A stretch of 64,000 nt of DNA from Anadara kagoshimensis (taxonomy: Eukaryota; Mollusca; Bivalvia; Arcoida; Arcidae): assembly GCA_021292105.1 (NCBI GenBank), contig CM037868.1:28540139-28604138 (forward strand). The letters run 5' to 3'. Shown piece after piece: positions 1-13,159 of this stretch (its first letter is position 1; every line of letters starts with the position of its first letter). The notes beneath the pieces were generated by a model. That model had not been told where the DNA came from. It did not search any database and saw nothing but the letters and a program-made list of their open reading frames with translations. Made by a program: the position numbers and the translations under genes.

Positions 1-300
1 GAAAAATAACGAAATCAAAATGCTCACAAAACGATGCGATTTCTGTACATTGCAAACAACAAGAAAATAAAGTGAACACAAAAATGTTTTTATTGTATGT
101 TTTTTTTCTGTCTGTTATATAGAAATTGCAAAATTTATGATTAAGGGGGAGATAACTGAATATAGAAATTGCAGCAAAATTTATGGTCAAGGGGGAGATA
201 ACTCAATATATAGAAATTGCAAAATTTATGGTCAAGGGGAGATAACTCAATATAGAAATTGCAAAATTTATGGTCAAAAAAATAATAATAGAAATACACT
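1..300 (+). repeat. Dispersed repeat A (GGGGGAGATAACT family), left edge cut by window
   Basis: Begins inside the block GAAAAATAACGAAATCAAAA seen whole at 5420 and carries three or four internal tandem copies of a roughly 45-base unit with GAAATTGCAAAATTTATGG and GGGGGAGATAACT. Related copies lie at 535, 2150 and 5400. No coding potential. Confidence 0.8.
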
Positions 301-534
301 GTAACTAACCCCCCTTTTGATATTTATTGAATTTAACGTTTCATTTTTTTTTTTTCGTTTTTAAAAATGATTTATATCCCGGGCCTATATGGCCTAATGG
401 AAGCTGTACCAATGGTCACTCTAGATGTTTAAATGATAATGTGGTTAGAGCTACATACGTGTAGTTATTGTGTTATTGGCGGCTTTTTAGCTTTGTGCAC
501 TAGGCAATAACCAATGCAAGTTACAAACCAAATA

Positions 535-668
535 CTCACTAAACGATGCGATTTCTGTACATTGCAAATAACAAGAAAATAAAGTAAACACAAAAATGTT
601 TTTATTGTATTTTTTTCTGCCCGTTATATAGAAATTGCAAAATTTATGATTAAGGGGGAGAAATATCT
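535..668 (+). repeat. Dispersed repeat A, short copy
   Basis: Shares ACGATGCGATTTCTGTACAT, the AACAAGAAAATAAAGT stretch and a single GAAATTGCAAAATTTATG unit with the other copies. The stretch 669-1480 after it is AT-rich with nothing I recognise. Confidence 0.7.
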
Positions 669-1479
669 CGATGATACATACCAAGATATAGACAACGCAG
701 CGGGCTGCTATGTTAGGTTATTCTGGAGATTGATACAACGTCAGAAACCGCGGAAAGATAAAGTATATCCGGAAATAAACTTTAATGGACATGTATATAT
801 GTTACAGTAAATAGTTGAAATCAGGAATTACATGTATGCAGCTAAGTTAGATGCAGAGGGAATACTGACAGGGTTTGTGAAATGTCATGTTAATCTGGAT
901 GCTCAAAAACAAACTGTAAATGTGTTAAATCAAATGTATTATGCATATCAAGATGTCATAACTTATTTCATTCCTCACCCATAATAATACAGAATTTACA
1001 ATTTTATTTCATGTTCAATAATTTAACTGATTTTATTCCTTACTATATAATATGGTTAATACCTCAAGATAATTTGTGTAGAATTTATCATTTTGTTTCG
1101 TGTTCAATAATTCGATATGACGAGTTTTCACTAGATGTATTGTGTGTTTGTTCCAGTAAAGCACACAGTATGTTGAAAAACCCAAATAAATTGCTAGAAA
1201 TTAGAATGTTCTGATAATATTGTTCAGTAAATAGGTGTAAAATTAGCAACAATTTTCAGTTATTACATTATGTATTAACTCATTTTATGACATCACTAAT
1301 TCTGTCATTAATTACATGTATTTACTGACCCTCTTAGTAAATACATGTAATTCCTGGTTACAACTATTTACTGTAACATGCATGTATATAATACATTGGA
1401 AGGGGTTTTTTTCGACATATGAATATAAGATAATGAATTTGATTCTACTTTTCAGCAACAAATAGAAACTGAATACAAC

Positions 1480-2020
1480 GTGATTCGTGATAGTTACATT
1501 AAACCATGATCAAATTTGCCTGGTGGACACATCATGGTCAGTGAAATCGAAAATTGCGTAAAAACTCTAAACATGAAAAAAAAATCTCCAGGATGCGATC
1601 GTGTTTTCAATGAACACATGAGATATGGCGGACACGCATTAATTCGTTCGATAGGGATTCTGTTCAGTAAAATAGTTGAGGAAGGGGCTATACCGACGCT
1701 ATGGAAAAGAAGTTTTATTGTACCGATTTTTAAAGGCGGTAACAAACCAAAAGACTCACCTGATAATTACCGACCCGTGGCCTTACTTTGTTTAAACTGC
1801 TCATGAACCGAATGCGAGACTCATCGGAAATAAATACTTCTCCAAAACCTCAACAACAGGTTTCCATCTACCACAGCGGCCTTTAACATATCACAATCTC
1901 GAACTAAATAGCAAAGTGTTTGTCGCGTTTCTTGACAGCCAAAAGTCTTATCATCCGAGTTAGACAACATATTGGCTTATCACTACCAGACTAAGAGCGA
2001 GACGAAATTTTCTGTTCAGA
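1480..2020 (+). mobile_element. Non-LTR (LINE) retrotransposon fragment, reverse transcriptase
   Basis: An open stretch from about 1516 reads VSEIENCVKTLNMKKKSPGC, later LWKRSFIVPIFKGGNKP and DNYRPVALL, which is the N-terminal reverse-transcriptase region of LINEs (finger region and the NYRPV block). After 1800 the similarity continues only in other frames (a phenylalanine-rich stretch and LDSQKSY-like residues), with several breaks, and is lost by about 2020. This is a 5'- and 3'-truncated dead copy. Confidence 0.75.
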
Positions 2021-2147
2021 TTAAAAAAAAAATTGTTTTATTTTCGTAATATTTTTTTCATTTGTACATGATGGCCGACTGAAATAATTTTTAATTGTTT
2101 TTATCAATGTCCACGCACAGGATTATTGGCTTATATGCACGCTACGC

Positions 2148-2480
2148 CACTGGAAGTGAAATTCTCACCAAATTATATCACGAAAGACTAATGTTAAGGC
2201 ACTGAGAAATATACGAATAAAATGTTCGCGAAAAAATAACGAAATGAAAATCCTCAGAAGACGATGCGATTTCTGTGCATTGCAAACAACAAGAAAATAA
2301 AGTGCCCATTATATAGAAATTGCAAAATTTATGGTCAAGGGGGAGATAACTGAATATAGAAATTGCAAAATTTATGGTCAAGGGGGAGATAACTGAATAT
2401 TAAATTGCAAAATTTAAGGTCAAGGGGAGATAACTCAACCTTTTAATTTTTTTCCTGAAATAATGATTCACGTTAAAAGA
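2148..2480 (+). repeat. Dispersed repeat A, near-full copy
   Basis: Starts with GGAAGTGAAATTCTCACCAA and ends after three tandem GAAATTGCAAAATTTATGG-type units at a CCTGAAATAATGATTCACGT boundary shared with the copy at 5400-5815. The shared ends define the element. Confidence 0.75.
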
Positions 2481-2831
2481 GTCTATCTGTTATGCGTGTC
2501 CCTCTCTCAAGTTCTGTTTTATATAAATATAACTAAGGCGTGTAAATGACAATGAGTAGACAATTCAATCAGGAAACAAAACAACAAACAAAAGAAGACA
2601 AACATTGACTTTGAATAATGATTAAAACTCTGATTATTTAATGTATCATTACAAAACTTTAGACGTGTACTAAGTCTAGATGTTTTAATGATAAAGTGGT
2701 ATCTATTAGTGTGGTTATTGTTTTATTGGAAGCTTCCAAACCATTCCACTTGTATAATTAGTGGCTAGAAGTAAGAAATTTGCAACTGAAAAAATAAAAT
2801 TGTGTATTTGGTAAAAGCCAATGCAAGTTTA

Positions 2832-3916
2832 CAAAAAGACGACACAGAACACGTTCCGTAACAGTGAAACAAAACAAGAAGACGACACAAAACCTGTTCC
2901 ATAACAGTGAAACAAAACAAGAAGACGACACAGACACGTTCTGTAACAGTAAACAAAACAAGAAGACAACACAGAATTAACACGTTCCATAACAGTGAAA
3001 CAAAACTAGAAGACGAAACAGAACACGTTCCGTAACAGTCAAACAAAACAAGAAGACGACACAGAACACGTTCCGTAACAGTCAAACAAAACAAGAAGAC
3101 GACACAGAACACGTTCCGTCCAGTCAAACAAAACAAGAAGACGACACAGAACACGTTCCGTAACAGTCAAACAAAACAAGAAGACGACACAGAACACGTT
3201 CCGTAACAGTCAAACAAAACAAGAAATTGACACAGAACACTTTCCGTAACAGTCAAACAAAACAAGAAGACGACACAGAATACTTTCCGTAAAAGTCAAA
3301 CAAAACAAGAAGACGACACAGAACACGTTCCGTAACAGTCAAACAAAACAAGAAATTGACACAGAACACTTTCCGTAACAGTCAAACAAAACAAGAAGAC
3401 GACACAGAATACTTTCCGTAAAAGTCAAACAAAACAAGAAGACGACACAGAACACGTCCCGTAACAGTCAAACAAAACAAGAAATTGACACAGAACACTT
3501 TCCGTAACAGTCAAACAAAACAAGAAGACGACACAGAATACGTTCCGTAACAGTCAAACAAAACAAGAAGACGACACAGAACACGTCCCGTAACAGTCAA
3601 ACAAAACAAGAAATTGACACAGAACACTTTCCGTAGCAGTCAAACAAAACAAGAAGACGACACAGAACACGTTCCGTAACAGTCAAACAAAACAAGAAGA
3701 CGACACAAAACCTGTTCCATAACAGTGAAACAAAACACGAAGACGACACAGAACACGTTCCGTGACAGTCAAACAAAACAAGAAGACGACACAAAACACG
3801 TTCCGTAACAGTCAAACAAAACAAGAAGACGACACAAAACACGTTCCGTAACAGTCAAACAAAACAAGAAGACGACACAGAACACGTTCCATAACAGTCA
3901 AACAAAACAAGAAGAG
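2832..3916 (+). repeat. 43-bp minisatellite with a 129-bp higher-order period
   Basis: About 25 copies of a 43-base unit containing GACGACACAGAACACGTTCC and GTAACAGTCAAACAAAACAA. A marked variant (GAAATTGACACAGAACACTT) recurs at 3223, 3352, 3481 and 3610, exactly 129 bases apart, showing three-unit blocks. Apparent minus-strand reading frames across it are by-products of the repetition. 3917-4440 has no recognisable feature. Confidence 0.95.
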
Positions 3917-4445
3917 ACGAACGCCTATTGGTGATCACTGATTGTAAAATTAAATTTCGACGGACATTGGAGTAAATGTCTAATTGTATGGTTGTAGTAC
4001 TAATGGAGAACTGATTATAAAGTGGTATGACGGGTTTGATAGGATTTTTCCTAAATGGACCATTTTGGTTTTTAAAAAATAAAAATCTAAATATTCTTGG
4101 AATTAAATAATGAAGCAGCATTATTTTATGTGAATTTTCAGAGTTTGGCTAATACAGAGGTCTATTTTACTGGCATTTTTCTTAATAAGCTTATCTTTGT
4201 CTTCTCATATGCTAAAATATGAAAAAGGGGGTTTTCCCGTCTTTAAAAATTATTTTTAAAGTGTTCTCCTCGGAAGACCAACTTTTACGTTATTGTTTCT
4301 GAAAATATTTTCAAAACGCAATCTTTACGGGTTTTCAAAAAATTGGTCCTCTTGGGAGAAAATAGTCAATTTTTGAAAAATAGGGAAAATTAAAACTGAC
4401 CACTGCACATACAACTGATGTTATATTTTAACGCCGCTGACACTA

Positions 4446-4526
4446 TCTGCTGTGGTTAGCTCAGTGTGTACCGCGGACGCTTTGTAACCTGTACGACATG
4501 GGTTCAAACCCCATCCGAATATCTTT
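4446..4526 (+). repeat. tRNA-like sequence, probable SINE head or tRNA pseudogene
   Basis: Contains an A-box-like TAGCTCAGTGTGTACCG and a perfect B-box GGTTCAAACCC in a 5-bp ATGGG/CCCAT arm. A loop reading TTTGTAA would give a TGT anticodon, but acceptor and anticodon stems do not pair well, so it is not called as a working tRNA. An AT-rich tail follows. Confidence 0.5.
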
Positions 4527-4779
4527 TAATTTATTTTAATTTTTTTAATTTTTATCTTTATAAAATACTATTGTTAAATTTTGCCTTTTTTACAAATAAA
4601 TGTTTTTAAAAACTAGCATTTTCTTCTTTCAAAACACACTTTTTACTAGCAGATCAAGCCAGGTTATATTATTATACAATGAATCTACACATTTATCACC
4701 CGTGAATTCTTAGTGAAGCGTGATGTAAGTTTTATTTTTCTGTTTATTATATAAAGGTGAGGTTTTTTTGTTATATAAA

Positions 4780-4990
4780 GATGAAAAATTAAGGTTATGA
4801 ATGTCAAGGTTTGTTCAATACCATCGGCTCTTCAAGGAAAAATAAATTTACAAAAACTAAGCGCTTGTTTTTTATAGACCTGGACGAATTATAGAAATCC
4901 TCAGGTGTTTAAAAATACATCGTAACATCATTCATTCATTCAAGCAGGGGGCAATGTAAAAAAGCGCCTATCAAACCCGCCATACCTCTT
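4780..4990 (+). repeat. Dispersed repeat pair member (with 35945-36130)
   Basis: The order of short matches (AAAATAAATTTACAAAAACT, AAGCGCTTGT, a GACCT block, AATTATAGAAATCCT, a TGTAAAAA.GCGCCTA-type end) recurs at 35945-36130. Diverged, family unknown. Confidence 0.45.
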
Positions 4991-5149
4991 TTCCAACTAT
5001 TAACGAGAACAGTGATGTGGTTATAGTACAAATTGAGGCCTTCAACAAAAATGTCCAGTTGTGTGGTTATAGAAAACACGAAACTGACGACAAAACAAGA
5101 TTTCAAGTCAAGTGATCACAAGTAAACACGAACGTCAAGTGCTGACGAA

Positions 5150-5362
5150 CTCTGTCTCTTGATACCCAAATACCCTCAGCCCCAACATTTAATGTTTTCC
5201 CGCGACCTTGACCTTTCTGATATGACCTGAAGTTTTATGATAGTCGACCAAAGCAATTATGAGATATGGTCCGATAAGGATTTTACACGGACAGACAGAC
5301 GGACAGACATGGTGATTCGTATATACCCACCTCACCTCACACTAGTTTGCGGGGTTGATAAA
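5150..5362 (+). repeat. Dispersed repeat with GACAGACAGACGG motif
   Basis: Runs of GACCTTGACC, then ACACGGACAGACAGACGGAC, GTGATTCGTATATACCC and TTTGCGGGGTTGATAAAAAT. I know this arrangement as a very common dispersed sequence in bivalve genomes; it supports the taxonomic inference. Confidence 0.6.
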
Positions 5363-5417
5363 AATACGAAAGTCAAGTGTTAACGACACAACAAGAAAAT
5401 CAAGTGTTAACGACAAA

Positions 5418-5815
5418 ACATGGAAGTGAAGATCTCACCAAATTATATCACGAAAATCCAAGGCAGAAAAATACAAATAAAATGTTCGCGAAAAAATAAC
5501 GAAATCAAAATGCTCACAAAACGATGCGATTTCTGTACATTGCAAACAAAAAGAAAACAAAGTGAACACAAAAATGTTTTTATTGTATGTTTTTTTTGCC
5601 CGTTATATAGAAATTGAAAAAAATATGGTCAAGGGTGAAATAACTGAATATAGATATTGCAAAATTTATGGTCAAGGGGGAGATAACTCAATATAGGAAT
5701 TGCTAAATTTATGTTCAAGGGGGAGATAACTCAATATAGAAATTGCAATATTTATGGTCAAGGGGGAGATTACTCAACGATTTAATTTTCCCCCTGAAAT
5801 AATGATTCATGTTAA
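5418..5815 (+). repeat. Dispersed repeat A, fullest copy
   Basis: Runs from GGAAGTGAAGATCTCACCAA to CCCTGAAATAATGATTCATG, with four tandem GGGGGAGATAACT-type units near the end. It gives the reference layout for copies at 1, 535 and 2148. Confidence 0.8.
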
Positions 5816-6940
5816 TTGAGGTTTCAAATCCCTACTAGACAGATTTCATAGAAGCTTGGTCAGAAGTATCCATATGGGCCGTTGCGATTCAGATTAGTTT
5901 ATGGCGTTGAACTATGGCTACCAAAAAACGAAGTCAAGATGCCAAATAATACTGAAACGCGCTAATTATCTAGAAAAAAGTATAGGCATGTATATTAGAA
6001 TTACAACGACCATCTTGATATATAGATGGTCATGGGTTCAAAGATGAAGGTCACAGATGCAAAACAATACTGAAATTGTTAATTATCTGGAAAACTATAA
6101 ACATTTTGTATAGGCATGTTAATACGAATACTATTGCTATCTGTTGTAACACTCTTTGAAAGGCCAAGGTCATAGAAAGAATTTTAAACTAATTAACGTG
6201 TTATCTTGAAACCTATAAACTGTTTGTATAAGACATGTATATTAGAATATTGTTGGTAAAAATAGTACACGATTTACTCGATAGATGTGGCTATAGTATT
6301 GTATGGCTTTGTAACGCAAACGTAAGCAAACTATACATGCTTGATAACGACTGACAGAAACCTACAAAGAGCAGTCTTATAAACAATTAATATTGACTGA
6401 ACAATTAGATAAGAATGAAGACTTATTATATTGAGATTTATATATAATACCACAAGTATTGAAGCACAATATCTTATTTGTCGCATAAAGTCACTCATTA
6501 TTGATGTAATCGAAATGATTGTGATAAATAACAATTAAATATAAAATCAAAATTTCTTATATATCATATATGTCTTTTTGAAATGCAAAGATATCAATAG
6601 ACTTGTTACGTCACAGACTGCAGGTGTTCGTTTGTTGATAAGAAAAACGTGACAAAAGAGTTTTACAATTTCGAGGTGCTTAACTGATAGCGACAGGTAG
6701 GAAATGTTTTGAAAATAATTCACAAAACATCGGTGGGTAGAACTATATATACATTATATTAGTGTTTCAGGCTGAAAGAAGGTATTTAATCATTTGTGGT
6801 CATCTCGGACTGTCAATTCCAAAGTACACTAAACAGAATTTAATTTGTTTTTGTAAAACCCATATTTTTTCTTTTTAACCGAATATGCGTGGTATTATGG
6901 TCCTATTACTTTGTTTTAAAAAGTTTTTAAAACTTTAGTT
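5816..6940. other. AT-rich upstream region of the plus-strand gene
   Basis: 5940-6290 holds two or three diverged copies of a segment with AAACTATAAACATTTTGTAT and GGCATGTATATTAGAAT. A TATATATA run lies at about 6744-6752, a possible TATA element if the gene starts near 7128. No coding exon was found. Confidence 0.4.
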
Positions 6941-7127
6941 AAGATGCAATTTTCAATAAAGAGTCAGCGGATACCAGAAAATGGAATATTGGCAATACAC
7001 CAGAATAGAACCGATCTAGACTGGAAAATGGTGATAGTCCCGAGAACCCGGTGGATGCAAAAATCTTCTCTCCCACCTAGTTTTATTATAAACAGACTTG
7101 TATTATTTTTCTCTACAGATATAAAGG

Positions 7128-7183
7128 ATGGGATGTTGGGTTGTTCTGTTCTACGTTATAAATGTTTCACTGACGGCACATTG
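7128..7183 (+). CDS. Possible first coding exon (signal peptide) of the plus-strand convertase gene
   Basis: The ATG at 7128 follows an acceptor-like polypyrimidine tract and CAG at 7116-7118, and the reading runs MGCWVVLFYVINVSLTAH before a GTAAAG donor at 7184. The hydrophobic run after the start has the composition of a signal peptide. The exon ends in phase 2, which does not directly join the phase-0 QQQWYL exon, so at least one propeptide exon must lie between them. The call is inferred from composition and position only. Confidence 0.42.
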
Positions 7184-9600
7184 GTAAAGTACATTTTATC
7201 TCTGATTTTATTTGGTTATAATCAGTGAACATTACAGTTGAGGGTCCCTTTAATGTCCACTGATATATATATATATAGTGCTATTGGGTTGACCTGGGCA
7301 TTTAACGCCATTACTTCGATCCTCTCTCCCATGTCACTGTCTGAATTACACGTTAGAAACTTACAACGGATATAGCTATCAACTGAGATCAGTGATCAGC
7401 AGTCACTCTTGTTAGAAACTTACACCGGATATAGCAGTGATCAGCAGTCACTACTCTCGTTAGAAACTTACACCGGATATAGCTATCAACTGAGATCAAT
7501 GATAAGCAGTCACTCTTGTTAGAAACTTACACCGGATATAGCAGTGATCAGCAGTCACTACTCTCGTTAGAAACTTACACCGGATATAGCAGTGATCAGC
7601 AGTCACTACTCTCGTTAGAAACTTACACCGGATATAGCAGTGATCAGCAGTCACTACTCTCGTTAGAAACTTACACCGGATATAGCTATCAACTGAGATC
7701 AGTGATCAGTAATCACTCGGCGAATTGTTCACACGTTAGAAACTTACACCGGATATAGCTATCCATTGAGATCAATGATACATGTCATCCATCAACAGTC
7801 ACTCGGCGACTTGTTCACACGTTAGAAACTTACACCGTATATAGCTATCCATTGAGATCAATGATACATGTCATCCATCAACAGTCACTCGGCGACTTGT
7901 TCACACGTTAGAAACTTACACCGGGTAAAGCTATTAACTGAGATCAGTGATCAGTAATCACTCAGAGACTTGTTTACACGTTAGAAACTTACACCGGATA
8001 TAGCTATTAACTGAGATCAGTGATCAGCAGTCACTCGGAGACTTGTTCACACGTTAGAAACTTACACCGGGTATAGCTATTAACTGAGATAAGTGATCAG
8101 CAGTCACTCGGCGACTTGTTCACACGTTAGAAACTTACACCGGGTATAGCTATTAACTGAGATCAGTGATCAGTAATCACTCAGAGACTTGTTTACACGT
8201 TAGAAACTTACACCGGATATAGCTATTAACTGAGATCAGTGATCAGCAGTCACTAAGCGACTTGTTCACACGTTAGAAACTTACACCGGGTATAGCTATT
8301 AACTGAGATCAGTGATCAGCAGTCACTCGGAGACTTGTTCACACGTTAGAAACTTACACCGGATATAGCTATCAACTGAGATCAGTGATCAGCAATCACT
8401 CAGAGACTTGTTCACACGTTAGAAACTTACACCGGGTGTAGCTATTAACTGAGATCAGTGATCAGCAGTCACTCGGCGACTTGTTCACACGTTAGAAACT
8501 TACACCGGGTATAGCTATTAACTGAGATCAGTGATCAGTAGTCACTAGGCGACTTGTTCACACGTTAGAAACTTACACCGGGTATAGCTATTAACTGAGA
8601 TCAGTGATCAGCAGTCACTCGGCGACTTGTTCACACGTTAGAAACTTACACCGGGTATAGCTATTAACTGAGATCAGTGATCAGCAGTCACTCGGACTTG
8701 TTCACACGTTAGAAACTTACACCGGATATAGCTATCAACTGAGATCAGTGATCAGCAGTCACTCGGCGACTTGTTCACACGTTAGAAACTTACACCGGGT
8801 ATAGCAATCAACTGAGATCAGTGATAAGTAGTCACTCGGAGACTTGTTCACACATTAGAAACTTACACCGGATATAGCAATCAACTGAGATCAGTGATAA
8901 GTAGTCACTCGGAGACTTGTTCACACATTAGAAACTTACACCGGATATAGCTATCAACTGAGATCAGTGATCAGCAGTCACTCAGAGACTTGTTCACACA
9001 TTAGAAACTTACACCGGATATAGCTATCAACTGAGATCAGTGATCAGCAGTCACTCGGAGACTTGTTCACACATTAGAAACTTACACCGGATATAGCTAT
9101 CAACTGAGATCAGTGATCAGCAGTCACTCAGAGACTTGTTCACACATTAGAAACTTACACCGGATATAGCTATCAACTGAGATCAGTGATCAACAGTCAC
9201 TCGGAGACTTGTTCACACATGAGAAACTTACACCGGATATAGCTATCAACTGAGATCAGTGATAGATGTCATCCATCGCCAGTCATTCGGCGACTCTGTT
9301 CACACGTTAGAAACTTACACCGGATATAGCTATTCAGTGAAATCAATTAAAGCAATCACTCGACGACTTCACAGGTAGGTAGCCAACTAGTAAAACAAAC
9401 GATATACCCATGGCTATTCCGTTTTAATGACGTACCCCTGACTAACCTTTTGACACGATGCTATGTGTCGCAAACACTGGTTGTGACGTAATTTTTATTC
9501 ATAAAATCATTTATTTTAGTGCAGGTAATCCAAACAGCCGAATTGTTTCAAAATCAAAAGCATGGGAAAAACGCCGTGAACTCTGGAAAGTTCATTTTAC

Positions 9601-9638
<38 letters not shown>

Positions 9639-12600
9639 AAATCGGTTCAATTTACTTCCACTGAAATAAGTATTCCATGAATATACGACACAACTGTTTT
9701 TCGTGAGATATAGCCTGACGTCACAAGGTAAGTAATGAACAGGAAAGTCATGGGTATATCTGTTGTTTTATCGTGGATGTTTGAAGGAAGACATGAATTT
9801 TGTTATTGCCCATAAGACAAATATATATATATATATACAAAAAAATTAGTCTTCAAGTTAATGGAATATAGTTTTATTTTGATACAGCTTTCTTGAACAT
9901 ACAAATAACCAGCATAATCAGCACATCCATTATAACCAACATAACCAGGTAATTATTATTATGTTATTGCTGACGTAACACTCAATAACTATGACGTCAC
10001 TACTTGTTCTGTTGGCGAGTGAGTTAAAAACAGATGAAAAACGCAGCAAAATAATTTCAGTAAGACATCCAGGCAGTTAAGATATGCATTTGCTGATTTG
10101 GTCCAATAAGAAGAAAACACGTCATATGTATCTACAAAGATTAATGTCGCGACGTTTACCATTGAGTTAAATGACAACGATAACGACAATAATAAAATTT
10201 TCTTATCGATATATTGGTCAAACAATTTGTCATTTCGCTTGCCGAAGTCGACGGTTTTCTCGGGTTAATCTGGTTTCGTCGACCGTCACTTATTGAATGG
10301 GGCGTAAAACACCATTACGAAAATCCACCGCTAAAACAAAGAGTTTGACCTGTCACTGATATCTTTAATAGTATGGGAGGAAATCCTATATAATCTGTTG
10401 TCGACCTTTAAGTCTTATTTCTGCAAGAATCATCTCATTAGTTATAAAATCCAGATATCTCCTCCTGTTTATTTTATTTAATGGTAAAATATACTAGTAA
10501 TTATTTCATTTATTTTACATTTTTAGGATGGATATCCATGTTCTGCTGAAATCGACCAAATACCAAAAACATGGCAACAACAATGGTATTTAGTAAGTAG
10601 AGATGTACTTTGACTCGCATACTGATATGATCTGGGTTTTTTTTAACCGCCATTTTAACTCATCATCTTTTCTTAAGATAGTCATTTGAGGATCCAGGGT
10701 TTTATAATGTTATGTAAATTTCTAGAGCTAAGGTATCATTTGAGGCCGATGAAGTCATAAAAAGCACGCACATACACACGCAGAAAGGTAACACATATAC
10801 CGGAGACGCAAACGTTCTTGATAACACATACACAAATATAGGATGTACGGGAACTCAAACGCGTGCTCGCTGACACATACGAACAAAGCAAGCTGTACCG
10901 GAACACGAACGCGTTCTCGGTAACACATGCACACGAAGTAAGTCTACCGCAATACAAACGCGTTCTTCATAAGCACAAAGGTAGGGTGTACCGGAACTCA
11001 AACGCGTGCTCGCTGACACTTACGCAAAATAGGGTGTACGGGAACACAAACGCGTGCTCGCTGACACATACGCAAAATATAGGGTGTACCGGAACTCAAA
11101 CGCGTGCTCGCTGACATATACGCAAAAGATAGGGTGTACGGGAACACAAACACGTGCTCGCTGACACATACGCAAAATATAGGTGTACCGGAACTCAAAC
11201 GCGTGCTCGCTGACATATACGCAAAATATAGGGTGTACGGGAACTCAAACGCGTGCTCGCTGACACATACGCAAAATATAGGGTGTACCGGAACTCAAAC
11301 GCGTGCTCGCTGACACATACGCAAAATATAGGGTGTACGGGAACTCAAACGCGTGCTCGCTGACACATACGCAAAGGAGAGGGTGTACGGGACACAAACG
11401 CGTGCTCGCTGACACATACGCAAAAGATAGGGTGTACGGGAACACAAACGCGTGTTCGCTGACACATACGCAAAAGATAGGGTGTACCGGAACACAAACG
11501 TGTGCTCGCTGACACATACGCAAAATATAGGGTGTACGGGAACTCAAACGCGTGATCACTGACACATACGCAAAAGATAGGGTGTACGGGAACACAAACG
11601 TGTGCTCGCCGACACATACGCACAATATAGGGTGTACGGGAACACAAACGCGTGCTCGCTGACACATACGCAAAATATAGGGTGTACGGGAATACAATCG
11701 CGTGCTCGGTGACACATACGCAAAAGATAGGGTGTACGGGAACACAAACGCGTGCTCGCTGACACATACGCAGAATATAGGGTGTACGGGAACACAAACG
11801 CGTGCTCGCTGACACATACGCAAAAGATAGGGTGTACGGGAACACAAACGCGTGCTCGCTGACACATACGCAAAATATAGGGTGTACGGGAACACAAACT
11901 TGTGCTCGCTGACACATACGCAAAAGATAGAGTGTACCGGAACACAAACGCGTGCTCGCTGACACATGCACAAAAGATAGGATGTACGGGAACACAAACG
12001 CATACGCAAAAGATAGAGTGTACCGGAACACAAACGCGTGCTCGCTGACACATACGCAGAATATAGGGTGTGTGGGAACACAAACGCGTGCTCGCTGACA
12101 CATACGCAAAAGATAGGGTGTACCGGAACACAAACACTAATTGTTCATTTTCATAGTTTTTACTTTGCTTCTGGATTGTGATTCGGACATGGATTGGTAT
12201 GTTTGTTTTTGATTTATATAGTGGAACATATAATTCTTCGACTAATCGTTATTGAGACATATCACACGAGTTCTAAAACAAACACTCGTCATCAATAGGA
12301 CGCTCCATAGTTTCGGGTCAATTACAATACCTATAAATAAAATTGTATATATTTAAACGTTCTCAAATACCACCACAGCACACCCCATCCCACCCCACCC
12401 CGCAAACGGAATATCAAATTTTCAAGGGTTTCTTTATACATTTGTAGAAGCAATCTTCAAACATTGGATTTACGTCACTCGGCATGAACGTAATACACGC
12501 ATGGAGAAAATGTTATAACGGATCAGGTATCGTAGTGGCGGTTGTTGATGATGGATGGATAGATCTTCGTGTGGTAGGTAACATTTCATGTTTTATTAAA

Positions 12601-13091
12601 TTAACAATAAAATTAACATTTGTATAATATGTAATACACTTACAATATACATGTCTCTGTTAACAGTATGAAAAGTTTATGAAGGGTTAAACACTATTCA
12701 AGGTGTCTTCGATTTACAGCGATTGTTTAAAAGATAAGCCTTGGATTGCCAAACAGTATACTAAATTACCAACATGGATATTTATATATTATTCATATAA
12801 TCTTTTTAACTTTAGATTTAATATGCTACTTTTTCTGGATTCATGTAAATGTATTAAATTGATGCTTGCTAAAATTTAGGACCACATGTGATATTTGATA
12901 GTAAATATTAATTTATGAAATGTGCTTATGTCTTACCAATTTAAAACATAAAACATTTGCCTACACAGGTCTTGTTTGGAATACACTCGGTAAAAAGCAA
13001 TAGTAAAATTATTTAAGTGTGAAATGTTACTATTTTCAGAACAATCAATATTCTTCCTTCATTGACGCAGACCACGGAGCTAAGAGGTATG

Positions 13092-13159
<68 letters not shown>

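Noticed and set aside
4446-4526. Functional tRNA gene (anticodon TGT)
   Set aside because: The B-box is perfect but the acceptor and anticodon stems do not pair; better explained as a SINE head or pseudogene.
9665-9734. Exon ending at the strong donor CACAAG|GTAAGT
   Set aside because: No acceptor gives a phase that joins the neighbouring exons, and the peptide does not resemble a convertase propeptide.
11245-12137. Overlapping minus-strand frames of 193-278 codons (RARVCVPVHPIFCVCVSEH type)
   Set aside because: Several frames are open over the same 50-bp array; no splice, start or homology support.
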